Assembly: GCA_017623515.1 (NCBI GenBank)
Contig: JAGAOV010000011.1
Coordinates: 1-48,049 of the forward strand
Origin: Ruminococcus sp.
GTDB lineage: Bacteria > Bacillota > Clostridia > Oscillospirales > Ruminococcaceae
Length of the DNA stretch: 48,049 nt
Reading direction: 5' to 3'
Shown here: in pieces, positions 7,433 through 16,500 of the stretch
How the letters are laid out: the number at the start of each line of letters is the position of its first letter
Numbering within the stretch: position 1 is the first letter of the stretch
Notes under the pieces: generated by a model
Databases searched by the model: none
What the model was told of the DNA's origin: nothing
Seen by the model: the letters and a program-made list of their open reading frames with translations, nothing else
Program-made: the position numbers and the translations under genes

Positions 7433-8671
7433 ATGAGAAAAGTAGTTATTACAGGTATGGGTACTGTAAATCCTCTGGGCTGCGGAATTGATGCATTCTG
7501 GAAGAACGTACAGGCAGGCAAATGCGGTATTTCAACTATAGATAAGTTCGATCCAACAGAGGTAGGCGTAAGCGTTGCAGGTATTGTACGTGATTTCGAG
7601 CCTACAGATTATTTCGACAAGAAGGACGTTCGTCACATGGAACGCTTCACACAGTTTGCAGTAGCCGCTGCAAAGCAGGCTATCGAGGACTGCGGCAGTG
7701 ATATGAAAGACCTTGATCCTTATCGCTGCGGCGTTATTATCGGCTGCGGTATCGGCGGTCTGGAAATGACTGAGCACGAGCATATCAAGTACATGGAAAA
7801 AGGTCCGAACCGTGTTTCACCTTTCTTCGTGCCTATGATGATCTCCAACATGGCAGCAGGCGAGATCTCCATGAAGACAAACTTCCGTGGCGACAACTTC
7901 GCAACTGTAACAGCATGTGCTTCATCCACACACGCTATTGGCGAAGCATTCCGCAAGATCAAGGACGGCTACCTTGACGCTTGTATCTGCGGCGGTACTG
8001 AGTCTACTGTAACAGAATTCACCATCGGCGCATTCAAGACCATGAAGGCTCTTACCCGTGAGACAGATCCCATGAAGGCTTCAACACCTTTCGACAAGAA
8101 CAGAAGCGGTTTCGTTCTGGGTGAGGGTGCAGGCGTTCTCATGCTTGAGGAATACGAACATGCAAAGGCAAGAGGTGCGCATATCTACTGTGAAATTGCA
8201 GGCTATGGCGCAACATGCGACGCATATCACATGACATCTCCGTCACCGGAATGCGAGGCTGCTGCAAGAGCTATGAAGAATGCCTACGAAGAAGCAGGTC
8301 TTTCCGCTGAAGATGTTGACTATATCAACGCTCACGGCACATCCACAGGTCTCAACGACAAGTACGAGACCCGTGCAGTAAAGATCGCTCTGGGCGAAGA
8401 AAATGCACGTAAGGTAAAGATAAACTCCACAAAGTCTATGACAGGTCATATGCTGGGCGGTACAGGCGCAGTTGAAGCTATTGTATGCGCACTGACTATT
8501 GAGAACAGCTTTGTTCACCAGACTATTGGCTTTACAACACCTGACGAGGAATGCGACCTTGACTACTGCACAGACGCACCGGTGGAAATGCCTGTAAACG
8601 CTGCCCTTTCCAATTCTCTTGGATTTGGCGGTCATAATGCTACACTGTGCTTCAAGAAGCTTGCAGATTAA
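7433..8671 (+). CDS. fabF: 3-oxoacyl-ACP synthase II
   Basis: A 412-residue elongating condensing enzyme. Catalytic Cys162 lies in TACASS, His301 in NAHGTSTG and His339 in MTGHMLGG, the Cys-His-His triad of KAS I/II. KSMTGH and the C-terminal NSLGFGGHN are typical. It follows fabG after 47 nt; its stop is close to the accB ribosome binding site. Confidence 0.97.
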   Translation: MRKVVITGMGTVNPLGCGIDAFWKNVQAGKCGISTIDKFDPTEVGVSVAGIVRDFEPTDYFDKKDVRHMERFTQFAVAAAKQAIEDCGSDMKDLDPYRCGVIIGCGIGGLEMTEHEHIKYMEKGPNRVSPFFVPMMISNMAAGEISMKTNFRGDNFATVTACASSTHAIGEAFRKIKDGYLDACICGGTESTVTEFTIGAFKTMKALTRETDPMKASTPFDKNRSGFVLGEGAGVLMLEEYEHAKARGAHIYCEIAGYGATCDAYHMTSPSPECEAAARAMKNAYEEAGLSAEDVDYINAHGTSTGLNDKYETRAVKIALGEENARKVKINSTKSMTGHMLGGTGAVEAIVCALTIENSFVHQTIGFTTPDEECDLDYCTDAPVEMPVNAALSNSLGFGGHNATLCFKKLAD

Positions 8672-8682
8672 GGAGACAGAAG

Positions 8683-9126
8683 ATGTATAGTATTGAAGAG
8701 ATCAAGGAGCTGGCTAAAACAGTCTCCGAATATAAGCTTGGCAAGATAAAGATCAAGACAGATGACGAGGAACTTGTTATCGAGGGAAAATGCTGTCACA
8801 AGCCTCATCCCATGCCGTCTGTAACTCCGGCTGCACCTGCGGCAATGCCCGCTGCACCGGCAGAAGCACCTGCCGCACCGGCTGAAAAGTCCGGCAATGT
8901 GGTTAAAGCTCCAATTGTAGGTACATTTTATGCAGCAGCTTCACCTGAGGACGCTCCCTATGTAAAGGTAGGCGATACCGTTAAAAAGGGCGATGTGCTG
9001 ATGATAATCGAGTCTATGAAGCTTATGAATGAGGTAACAAGTGATTTTGACGGCGTGGTAGAGGAGATTCTTGTAGCAAACGGTGATGCTGTTGAATATG
9101 ACCAGCCGCTTATGCGTATTGTCTGA
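8683..9126 (+). CDS. accB: Biotin carboxyl carrier protein of acetyl-CoA carboxylase
   Basis: 147 residues. A short helical N-terminus is followed by a Pro/Ala-rich linker (about 42-68) and the biotinyl domain with Lys113 in ESMKLMNE, the biotinylation site. It carries carboxybiotin between AccC and the AccDA transferase. The start at 8683 has AAGGAGA 6 nt ahead, 11 nt after the fabF stop. Confidence 0.96.
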   Translation: MYSIEEIKELAKTVSEYKLGKIKIKTDDEELVIEGKCCHKPHPMPSVTPAAPAAMPAAPAEAPAAPAEKSGNVVKAPIVGTFYAAASPEDAPYVKVGDTVKKGDVLMIIESMKLMNEVTSDFDGVVEEILVANGDAVEYDQPLMRIV

Positions 9127-9143
9127 GACAGGAGGAAAAGATA

Positions 9144-9581
9144 ATGGCAGAGGTTCTGATGAACAGAGAACAGATCATGGAGGTTATTCCTCACAGAGAT
9201 CCGTTCCTGCTGATAGATGAAGTCCTTGAAATGGAGGACGGCAAGCGTGTTGTAGCACGTAAGTATATGAAGGAGGATGACTACTGGTTCAAGGGCCATT
9301 TTCCGGAAAAGCCTGTAACACCGGGCGTTCTCATGGTAGAAATGCTTGCACAGGCAGGCGCAGTATGCATCCTTTCACAGCCTGAATTCAAGGGCAAGAT
9401 CGCTCTTTTTGCAGGTATCGACAAGGTTAAGTTCCGTAAGCAGGTAGTACCGGGCGATGTTCTGGATCTTGAAGTCGAGATCATCAGCCAGAGAGGGCCT
9501 ATCGGCGTTGGAAAGGCTGTAGCTTCTGTTGACGGCAAGAAGGCTGTAACCTGCGAGATTAAGTTTGCTGTAGAAAAGTAA
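9144..9581 (+). CDS. fabZ: 3-hydroxyacyl-ACP dehydratase
   Basis: A 145-residue hot-dog-fold dehydratase. The active site His52 (GHFPEKPVTPGV) and Glu66 (MVEMLAQ) are present, as is the N-terminal IPHRDPFLLID motif. No FabA/FabM-type isomerase is visible in the window. Located between accB and accC as in many clostridia. Confidence 0.96.
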   Translation: MAEVLMNREQIMEVIPHRDPFLLIDEVLEMEDGKRVVARKYMKEDDYWFKGHFPEKPVTPGVLMVEMLAQAGAVCILSQPEFKGKIALFAGIDKVKFRKQVVPGDVLDLEVEIISQRGPIGVGKAVASVDGKKAVTCEIKFAVEK

Positions 9582-9592
9582 GGAATAGACAC

Positions 9593-10951
9593 ATGAAATT
9601 TCAGAAGGTTTTAATAGCAAACAGAGGCGAGATTGCAGTACGTATAATTCGTGCATGCCGTGAGCTTGGTCTCCACAGCGTGACTGTCTATTCAACTGCG
9701 GACAGATCAGCTCTTCATGCAAAGATCGCTGACGAGTCCGTGTGCATTGGCCCTGCTGCCACAAAGGATAGCTACCTCAACATGCAGGCACTCATTGCAG
9801 CATGTAAAAATACAGGTGCAGAAGCCATTCATCCCGGCTTCGGTTTTCTTTCCGAAAGTGCAGAATTTGCCGCACTCTGCAAGGAACATGGTATAACATT
9901 CATAGGCCCGTCTCCTGAATCCATCTCTATGCTGGGCGACAAGGCACGTGCAAAGGAAACGATGAAGGCTGCCGGAGTACCGGTAATTCCGGGTTCTGAA
10001 GGCGTTCTGAAGGACGCTGATGACGCAAAGCGCATAGCTGAGGAAATCGGCTATCCCGTTCTTGTAAAGGCTTCCGCAGGCGGCGGCGGACGTGGTATCC
10101 GCAGAGTTGACAGTCCGGAACAGATGGAACAGCAGCTCACTCTTGCAAAGGAGGAAGCACTGAAATTCTTCGGTAATGACGAGGTTTACCTTGAAAAGCT
10201 GATTGTCGGCCCTCATCACGTTGAAATTCAGATACTTGCGGATTCCTTTGGAAATACAGTGGCTCTCGGTGAGCGTGACTGTAGTATGCAGCGCAGAAAC
10301 CAGAAGGTCATAGAGGAAAGCCCAAGTCCGCTTATGACTGACGATCTCCGTCAGAAAATGCAGGACGCTGCCGTAAAGGCTGCAAAGGCTGCCGGCTACT
10401 GCAACGCAGGAACTATTGAATTTCTCGTAGACCACGAACGCAATTTCTACTTTATGGAAATGAATACACGTATTCAGGTTGAACACCCTGTAACTGAATT
10501 TGTAACAGGCATTGACCTCGTACAGATGCAGCTCCGCATTGCACAGGGCGAGGCTCTTCCTTTTGTACAGGATGATATAAAAATAAGCGGACATGCGATT
10601 GAATGCCGCATTAATGCAGAAAATCCGGAGCTTGATTTCCGTCCCTCTCCGGGTACAATATATTCGATCTATACACCCGGCGGCCCTGGTGTGAGAATCG
10701 ACAGTGCAGTATATCAGGGCTACACCATTCCGCCCTACTACGATTCAATGATAGCGAAGCTTATTGTACATGCACCCTCCAGAAAGGAAGCTATTATGAA
10801 AATGCGCTGCGCACTTGCAGAATTCATAGTTGACGGAATTGATACAAACATTGATTTTCAGCTGAAGCTACTGAAAAACCAGAATTTTGAAGATGGCGAT
10901 TATGACAATGCCTTTCTCACATCATATCTGGAGCAGCTGAAAAAATCCTAA
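9593..10951 (+). CDS. accC: Biotin carboxylase subunit of acetyl-CoA carboxylase
   Basis: A 452-residue ATP-grasp enzyme that carboxylates the biotin on AccB. It shows the N-terminal ANRGEIAVRIIRA motif, HPGFGFLSE, the glycine-rich KASAGGGGRGI ATP loop, EMNTRIQVEHPVTE and the RINAENP segment. Full length. It starts 11 nt after fabZ. Confidence 0.97.
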   Translation: MKFQKVLIANRGEIAVRIIRACRELGLHSVTVYSTADRSALHAKIADESVCIGPAATKDSYLNMQALIAACKNTGAEAIHPGFGFLSESAEFAALCKEHGITFIGPSPESISMLGDKARAKETMKAAGVPVIPGSEGVLKDADDAKRIAEEIGYPVLVKASAGGGGRGIRRVDSPEQMEQQLTLAKEEALKFFGNDEVYLEKLIVGPHHVEIQILADSFGNTVALGERDCSMQRRNQKVIEESPSPLMTDDLRQKMQDAAVKAAKAAGYCNAGTIEFLVDHERNFYFMEMNTRIQVEHPVTEFVTGIDLVQMQLRIAQGEALPFVQDDIKISGHAIECRINAENPELDFRPSPGTIYSIYTPGGPGVRIDSAVYQGYTIPPYYDSMIAKLIVHAPSRKEAIMKMRCALAEFIVDGIDTNIDFQLKLLKNQNFEDGDYDNAFLTSYLEQLKKS

Positions 10952-10996
10952 GGAAGCAGAAAGGCTGCGAAAGCAGCTGTAAATGGTGATACGAAT

Positions 10997-11872
10997 ATGG
11001 CTAATACAAATATGTTAGAAGATTTGTTTAAAACGGTAACGAAACGTTTTAACGGTGATGAGCCTGAGCCGGCAGTGCCGATGTTCAAGTGTCCTCGCTG
11101 CGGCATTTCAACTCCTCAGAAGAAAATGACAGAGCTGGGAAAGGTCTGCCCCAACTGCAAGTATCATGCCAGACTGACAGCTGCTGAAAGAATCGCAATA
11201 ACTGCCGATGCTGATTCCTTTGAGGAATTCTATGCCGATCTTTGTTCCGCAGATCCCCTTGAATTTCCGGGATATGCTGAAAAGGTAACTGAACTTCAGG
11301 CGAAAACAGGTCTTAATGACGCTGTAGTTACAGGCAAATGCACAATTAAAGGCAGCCCAGCTATGCTCCTTGTAATGGATTCACGCTTTATGATGGCATC
11401 CATGGGAAGTGTTGCCGGCGAAAAGATAACAAGAACCTTTGAGTATGCAGCAGAGCATAAGCTCCCTGTAGTAGCGTTTACTGCTTCAGGCGGCGCAAGA
11501 ATGCAGGAGGGTATAATCTCTCTTATGCAGATGGCTAAGACCTCTGCGGCTGTACAGATGCACAGTGAGGCTGGACAGCTGTACATAACAGTCATGACCG
11601 ATCCTACAACAGGCGGTGTAACTGCATCCTTTGCCTCATTAGGTGATATTATCATTGCAGAACCCAAGGTTCTCATCGGATTTGCAGGAAGACGTGTTAT
11701 TGAAGGCACTATCAAGCAGCATCTTCCGGATGACTTCCAGCTTGCTGAATTCCAGCTTGAGCATGGTTATGTTGACATGATAGTTCACCGTAAGAAAATG
11801 CGCAGTACCCTTTCACATTTGCTGAAACTCCATGGTTACGCTGCACAGCCAAAGAAACAGGAGGAGTGCTGA
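10997..11872 (+). CDS. accD: Acetyl-CoA carboxylase carboxyltransferase beta subunit
   Basis: A 291-residue crotonase-fold subunit with an N-terminal zinc ribbon (Cys32, Cys35, Cys51, Cys54). [11 protein letters not shown] and the RRVIEGTI segment identify the beta subunit, which with AccA transfers the carboxyl group to acetyl-CoA. Its stop is separated from the accA ATG by a single base. The Shine-Dalgarno sequence is weak (GGTGAT). Confidence 0.96.
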   Translation: MANTNMLEDLFKTVTKRFNGDEPEPAVPMFKCPRCGISTPQKKMTELGKVCPNCKYHARLTAAERIAITADADSFEEFYADLCSADPLEFPGYAEKVTELQAKTGLNDAVVTGKCTIKGSPAMLLVMDSRFMMASMGSVAGEKITRTFEYAAEHKLPVVAFTASGGARMQEGIISLMQMAKTSAAVQMHSEAGQLYITVMTDPTTGGVTASFASLGDIIIAEPKVLIGFAGRRVIEGTIKQHLPDDFQLAEFQLEHGYVDMIVHRKKMRSTLSHLLKLHGYAAQPKKQEEC

Positions 11873-11873
11873 T

Positions 11874-12695
11874 ATGGAAACAATAAACATGAGAACCGCA
11901 TGGGAAAGACAGCTCCTCATACGTGACAAGACAAGACCTACTATAAGAGATTACCTGCCGCTGATCTTTGAGGATTTCTATGAACTCCACGGTGACAGAG
12001 GTGTGGGTGACGATGGTGCGATACTTGGCGGAATAGGCAGACTGAACGGTCAGCCTGTTACCATAATTGCTGAAGTAAAGGGCAGAAATATTGAGGAAAA
12101 TAAGGCTTCAAATTTTGCCATGCCGCATCCTGAGGGATACCGTAAGGCTTTGAGACTTGCAAAGCAGGCGGAGAAATTCCATCGCCCTGTTATCTGCTTT
12201 ATTGATACCCCCGGTGCATTCTGCGGAGTTGAAGCGGAAAAGCGTGGTCAGGGTGAAGCTATTGCACGTAATCTGGCTGAATTCATGTCTCTTAGAACTC
12301 CTGTTGTATCTGTTGTTCTTGGTGAAGGAGGAAGCGGCGGCGCACTTGCCCTCGGTGTTTGTGATGCACTTGCAATGCTGGAAAATGCCCTTTATTCAGT
12401 CATATCTCCCAGAGGGGCAGCCTCTATTCTCTGGAAGGATGCAGCCCGTGAACAGGAGGCATGTGAGGTTCTCCGCATAACAGCTGAGGACATGGTTGAA
12501 TTTGGTGTTGCAGAAGCTATTATTTCTGAGTCGGATACAGGCACATCTAACGATTTGGACAAAATCGCAGAAAATCTGAAAGAATATTTGGTGAAAACGA
12601 TAGCAGAAAAATGCGGAAAAGATATTGACCTTTTGCTGAAAGAAAGGTATACTAAGTTTAGGAAAATCGGTGTGTTCACAGAGACATGCCGATAA
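11874..12695 (+). CDS. accA: Acetyl-CoA carboxylase carboxyltransferase alpha subunit
   Basis: 273 residues. ELHGDRGVGDD, PHPEGYRKALR, IDTPGAFCG and GEGGSGGALAL are alpha-subunit motifs; the last two form the oxyanion pocket. It is shorter at both ends than proteobacterial AccA, as in other Firmicutes. The start at 11874 follows AGGAGTGCT inside the end of accD, suggesting coupling that keeps the subunits equimolar. Confidence 0.96.
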   Translation: METINMRTAWERQLLIRDKTRPTIRDYLPLIFEDFYELHGDRGVGDDGAILGGIGRLNGQPVTIIAEVKGRNIEENKASNFAMPHPEGYRKALRLAKQAEKFHRPVICFIDTPGAFCGVEAEKRGQGEAIARNLAEFMSLRTPVVSVVLGEGGSGGALALGVCDALAMLENALYSVISPRGAASILWKDAAREQEACEVLRITAEDMVEFGVAEAIISESDTGTSNDLDKIAENLKEYLVKTIAEKCGKDIDLLLKERYTKFRKIGVFTETCR

Positions 12696-12751
12696 TATAA
12701 ATCCACGGTATGTATTAACATGCCAAATATAAAATATGGAGGAATTTAGAA

Positions 12752-12979
12752 ATGACATTCGACAAGATTAAGGAACTCATCGTTGACCAGCTGGACGTTG
12801 AAGAGGACAAGGTTACTATGGAGGCTAACATTCAGGACGATCTGGGTGCTGACTCTCTGGACATCGTTGATCTCGTAATGTCTGTTGAGGACGCTTTCGA
12901 GGTTAAGATCGAGGATGAGGATGTTGAGAACATCAAGACTGTTGGTGACATCGTTAACTACATCGACAACGCTGAATAA
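12752..12979 (+). CDS. acpP: Acyl carrier protein
   Basis: A 75-residue acidic four-helix protein. Ser35 in GADSLDIVD takes the phosphopantetheine arm. It ends the operon rather than lying near fabH or fabD, with a GGAGG site 10 nt before the ATG and a 56-nt gap after accA that may allow extra translation or processing. Codon use is biased (GTT, GAC, CTG), as in highly expressed genes. Confidence 0.97.
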   Translation: MTFDKIKELIVDQLDVEEDKVTMEANIQDDLGADSLDIVDLVMSVEDAFEVKIEDEDVENIKTVGDIVNYIDNAE

Positions 12980-13000
12980 GAATATCTATTAATGCAAAAA

Positions 13001-13035
13001 GGGCGGCTGTACATCGTGCAGCCGCCTGTTTTTTA
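13001..13035 (+). terminator. Terminator of the fab/acc operon
   Basis: GGCGGCTGT (13002-13010) pairs with GCAGCCGCC (13018-13026), followed by TGTTTTTTATT. It lies 22 nt after the acpP stop. Confidence 0.9.
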
Positions 13036-13037
13036 TT

Positions 13038-13068
13038 GGCTCTCTGTCATATGATAGAGAACCTTTTT
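13038..13068 (+). terminator. Second hairpin between acpP and alr
   Basis: GGCTCTCTGTCAT and ATGATAGAGAACC form a near-perfect palindrome followed by TTTTT on the plus strand. It could back up the first terminator; on the minus strand there is no useful T run after alr. Confidence 0.5.
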
Positions 13069-14194
13069 ATTCCGCAATAATTCTCGGCACTCTTTTTGAA
13101 ATACCGCAGATTATCTCATAGCCGATAGTTCCGTAAAGTGATGCCAGCCAGTCTGCGGTAATATCACAGTCACCGAAAAGAGTAACTTCATCGCCGGATT
13201 GAACGTCTGCCGGAACATCAGTAACATCCAGCATCATCTGATCCATGCAAACTCTTCCCACTATAGGACAGGGAACACCATGTACCAATGCCTTTCCCTT
13301 GCCCGAAAGCAGTCTTGCATAACCATCAGCATAGCCTACAGTTACAGTAGCTATTCTGCGTTCTTCAGAGGCAGTGTAGGTTCTTCCGTAGCTTATGCAG
13401 TCACCTGCATATACAGTCTTGACCTGAGAGATAACGCTCTTGAATGTCATTACGGGCTTTATATCCACAGGAACAGGCACAGGATAATTCGGTGAGAGAC
13501 CATACATAATAATTCCCACACGAGCAAGGGTACATCTTTCATTAGGCTTGTAAACGCTTGCTGCACTGTTCATGCAGTGAACATGAGGAAGCTTGTGTCC
13601 CATATCAGAGAGCCTGTCATATACCTCAAAAATTCGCTCCTCCTGCTGTCTGGTGTAAAGAACATCCTCCTCTTCCGGAGAATCAGCAGCAGCAAAATGG
13701 GTGTAGATGCCTTCAATGGAAAGCATTTTCATGTCAAAAAGCGGCAGAAGCTCCTCTGTGCATGTTAAAGCGTCCCTGCTGCGGAAGCCTATTCTTCCCA
13801 TGCCAGTATCAAGCTTAATATGACAGCGAACCGGAGATTCAGCATACTGGCAAAGCTCTTTAGCATATTCCAGAGATACAATGCCCTGTATAATATTGTA
13901 TTTAGCAATATCGGGTGCGCATTCGGGAGGAGTATAACCGAGAATGAATATCTCAGCATCATGGCATACATGGCGGACGGAAAGTGCTTCCTCAAGATTT
14001 GATACTGCAAACCAATTTACGCCCATTTCAGAAAGCTTTCTGCAAACAGCCTCATCGCCGTGACCGTATGCATTAGCCTTTACAACAGCCATGTATTCGG
14101 TTTTTTCAGGAAGAGCCTTGCGCACCTCTTCCACATTGTGAGCAAGTGCATTAAGGTTTATTTCTGCCCATGCACGGTGAAGTATCTTTTTCAT
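13067..14194 (-). CDS. alr: Alanine racemase
   Basis: A 375-residue PLP enzyme making D-alanine for peptidoglycan. Lys39 in AVVKANAYGHG binds the cofactor; the second catalytic Tyr lies in ISYGRTYTA near residue 265, and CMDQMMLDVT is the C-terminal substrate segment. I chose the ATG at 14194 (MKKILHRAW), preceded by AGAAGG; upstream in-frame starts run into the divergent promoter. It converges on acpP and diverges from a SLOG-fold gene. Confidence 0.95.
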   Translation of the reverse strand: MKKILHRAWAEINLNALAHNVEEVRKALPEKTEYMAVVKANAYGHGDEAVCRKLSEMGVNWFAVSNLEEALSVRHVCHDAEIFILGYTPPECAPDIAKYNIIQGIVSLEYAKELCQYAESPVRCHIKLDTGMGRIGFRSRDALTCTEELLPLFDMKMLSIEGIYTHFAAADSPEEEDVLYTRQQEERIFEVYDRLSDMGHKLPHVHCMNSAASVYKPNERCTLARVGIIMYGLSPNYPVPVPVDIKPVMTFKSVISQVKTVYAGDCISYGRTYTASEERRIATVTVGYADGYARLLSGKGKALVHGVPCPIVGRVCMDQMMLDVTDVPADVQSGDEVTLFGDCDITADWLASLYGTIGYEIICGISKRVPRIIAE

Positions 14195-14237
14195 GAAAAT
14201 AACCTTCTTTCTGCGTGAAAAATACATGCAGCAAAGC

Positions 14238-14266
14238 TTGCAAAATTTCACGGAATGATTTATAAT
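14238..14266 (+). promoter_or_regulatory. Promoter of the SLOG-family gene
   Basis: TTGCAA (14238-14243) and TATAAT (14261-14266) are 17 bp apart, about 30 nt before the ATG at 14297. Confidence 0.8.
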
Positions 14267-14296
14267 TATACTGATATATTAAACGGAGGCGATGCT

Positions 14297-14980
14297 ATGC
14301 CGCAGCTTATAAGATCACCTGAAAATAACGACATTACTTTCATGCAGCACCGTGATAAGACTATATGCCTTACTGGACACCGCACGGAAAAATTTCTTGA
14401 CGCACCTATCGGAGATGAAGCTATTACTATAAATACCATAAGATCAATTCTTACAATGATGCTTGCAGACGCTTATGACCGTGGTGCAAGATATTTCATA
14501 ATCGGAATGGCAAGAGGAGTTGATCTGTGGGCTGGCGAGGAGCTTTTATATATGAAGAGGGTTCTTCCTGATGTACATATTATAGCGGCAGTCCCCCATA
14601 TGGGGCATGAACACAGTATTCACGGCACGGATGCGGATATTATGTACAGTATCGGAGAAGCTGCCGACGCAGTTATATGTGTTTCTGAAAATTACTCTAG
14701 CTGGTGCTTTCTCCGCAGAAATGATTATATGCTCCGGAACTCCTCGGCTGTACTTGGCGTAATTCACAAAGACGAGGGCGGAACTGCCTATACGCTTAAA
14801 AACGCCGTAAAATACGGCGTAAAGAAGCGTGTAGCTGATGTAACAGACTATCATAGAATGATCCCTCTGATGGAACGTTATCCACAGGTTTATCGAATGA
14901 CAATGCCATCACAGAGGTATGCGTTCTGGGAATACAGACCTCGGCTTTTGTATCAGTGCGGTTTGTTTTCGCAGGAGTGA
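14297..14980 (+). CDS. SLOG-fold (YspA/DUF1273-like) protein
   Basis: 227 residues. The segment TICLTGHRTEKF (about 22-33) and FIIGMARGVDLWAGEE (about 67-82) are the nucleotide-binding signatures of the SLOG superfamily of Rossmann-like proteins (DprA, YpsA, LOG). Such proteins bind or hydrolyse nucleotide-derived ligands, but the role of this subgroup is unknown. A Cys-rich middle (DAVICVSENYSSWC) follows. The start has GGAGG 7 nt ahead. It is a single-gene unit between alr and queH, and its 3' end overlaps queH convergently by 28 bp. Confidence 0.8.
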   Translation: MPQLIRSPENNDITFMQHRDKTICLTGHRTEKFLDAPIGDEAITINTIRSILTMMLADAYDRGARYFIIGMARGVDLWAGEELLYMKRVLPDVHIIAAVPHMGHEHSIHGTDADIMYSIGEAADAVICVSENYSSWCFLRRNDYMLRNSSAVLGVIHKDEGGTAYTLKNAVKYGVKKRVADVTDYHRMIPLMERYPQVYRMTMPSQRYAFWEYRPRLLYQCGLFSQE

Positions 14981-15618
14981 CCTTCCTTTTCTCTTTCTCT
15001 CTGCACCTTGCTGTAAACACATCCGCAGAAATCCTGTCTGTACAGGTCATATTCCTTTGAAAGCTCAATAGAACGGAAATAACCGCCCTTTTTCTTGAAG
15101 TCGGAGTAAAGCCATACTGCACCGTATTTTGCTGCAAGCTCTGCACCGGCTTCATTGATGAAGGGTGCATCTTTATGCGGACTTATGGAAAGAGTAGTTG
15201 TAACAAAATCCGCACCGTATTCCTTTGCAGCCTTTACAGTTTCCTCAAGGCGGTGAGCGATACACTTCCTGCATCTCTCTCCACGCTCCGGCTCTTCCTC
15301 AAGCCCTTTTGCAAGGCTGAGAAAACGTTCCGGCTCATATTCGCCGCTTATGACCTCTACAGGATTATTAAGCGGCAGCTCTGAAATAAGCCGTCTTACT
15401 TCGGAAAGTCTGTATTCATATTCCTTTTCAGGCATAATATTTGGATTATAAAAAAAGAGCCAGATAGAAAAATACCGGCTCAGCGTCTCCAACACGTAAC
15501 TGCTGCACGGCGCACAGCAGGCATGCAGGAACAGAACGGGTACTCTGTCCTTAGGAAGAGTTTTTATGGTCTGTTCCATTTTTACCTGATAATTTACCTT
15601 TGGACGGATTTCAGCCAT
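14953..15618 (-). CDS. queH: Epoxyqueuosine reductase QueH
   Basis: 221 residues. HACCAPCSSYV at about 32-42, the RCRKC pair near 115 and the C-terminal FCGCVYS supply the Cys residues that bind iron-sulfur and metal in QueH (DUF208). QueH makes the last step of queuosine synthesis in tRNA anticodons and is the non-cobalamin alternative to QueG. The ATG shares its A with the ricT stop region (1-bp overlap), so it is in the holB-ricT-queH operon. Confidence 0.92.
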   Translation of the reverse strand: MAEIRPKVNYQVKMEQTIKTLPKDRVPVLFLHACCAPCSSYVLETLSRYFSIWLFFYNPNIMPEKEYEYRLSEVRRLISELPLNNPVEVISGEYEPERFLSLAKGLEEEPERGERCRKCIAHRLEETVKAAKEYGADFVTTTLSISPHKDAPFINEAGAELAAKYGAVWLYSDFKKKGGYFRSIELSKEYDLYRQDFCGCVYSKVQREREKEGHSCENKPH

Positions 15619-16484
15619 TACTGTCCCTCCAGCTCACGGAGAGCTTTCAGCTCCTCGTGATTTACCTTTATACGGCTGTCCTTGAGAACTGTTACATCAT
15701 CTCTTGTAGTTTTAACAGGTACTTCTGACTGTTCTGTAAGCACCTTCAAAACGCCTGTGAGAGGATTTGTCTCAACTACCTTTCCCTTTGTGCCGTCTGC
15801 AAGAGCAACGATAGCACCGTTCTTTGGGGTGATCTTGAGAAGCTCTTCATAGGCATTCTGCTCATGCTTGAGACAGCACATAAGTCTGCCGCAGCAGCCT
15901 GATATTTTAGACGGATTCAGTGAAAGTCCCTGTTCCTTTGCCATTTTTATGGAAACCGGCTGGAAGTCCGCAAGGTATCCCTTGCAGCAGAATTCTCTTC
16001 CGCAGATACCGATTCCGCCCAGCATCTTAGCCTTATCACGTACACCTATCTGTCTCAGTTCAATACGTGTTCTGAAAACAGCCGCAAGATCCTTTACAAG
16101 CTCACGGAAGTCAACACGGTTTTCAGCCGTGAAGTAGAACAGAAGCTTGCTGTTGTCGAATGTGCATTCAACGTCTACAAGCTGCATATCCAGACCACGT
16201 AAAGCAATTTTTTCCTCGCATACAGCCGCAGCCTTTTCCTCCTTTTTGCGGTTAGCCGCTGCAATACGGAGATCGTCCTTTGTTGCAATGCGCACAACAT
16301 TTTTGAGAGGTGCTGAAATATCAGATTTCGGCACTTTTTTGTTAGCTATAATAACTTCGCCGCATTCAAGACCTCTTGCGGTTTCGGTGATGACCTGATC
16401 GCCCGTCTTCACCTGAATATCGTTCGGTGCAAAGTAATACACCTTGCCGCCGGCTTTGAAGCGAACGCCGATAATATCTACCAT
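15618..16484 (-). CDS. ricT: RicT / YaaT (PSP1-domain) iron-sulfur protein
   Basis: 288 residues with a PSP1 domain. Cys-rich signatures GICGREFCCKGYL and ISGCCGRLMCCLKHE are the Fe-S ligand motifs of the RicT subunit of the RicAFT complex, which in Bacillus aids RNase Y processing and phosphorelay control. holB next to ricT is the usual Firmicute order. I chose the ATG at 16484, preceded by GAAAGGAA; upstream in-frame ATG at 16553 would overlap holB. Confidence 0.92.
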   Translation of the reverse strand: MVDIIGVRFKAGGKVYYFAPNDIQVKTGDQVITETARGLECGEVIIANKKVPKSDISAPLKNVVRIATKDDLRIAAANRKKEEKAAAVCEEKIALRGLDMQLVDVECTFDNSKLLFYFTAENRVDFRELVKDLAAVFRTRIELRQIGVRDKAKMLGGIGICGREFCCKGYLADFQPVSIKMAKEQGLSLNPSKISGCCGRLMCCLKHEQNAYEELLKITPKNGAIVALADGTKGKVVETNPLTGVLKVLTEQSEVPVKTTRDDVTVLKDSRIKVNHEELKALRELEGQ

Positions 16485-16500
16485 ATATTCAAATTCCTTT

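Noticed and set aside
9707-10594. Long open frame opposite accC
   Set aside because: Shadow of the highly biased accC codons; no family features.
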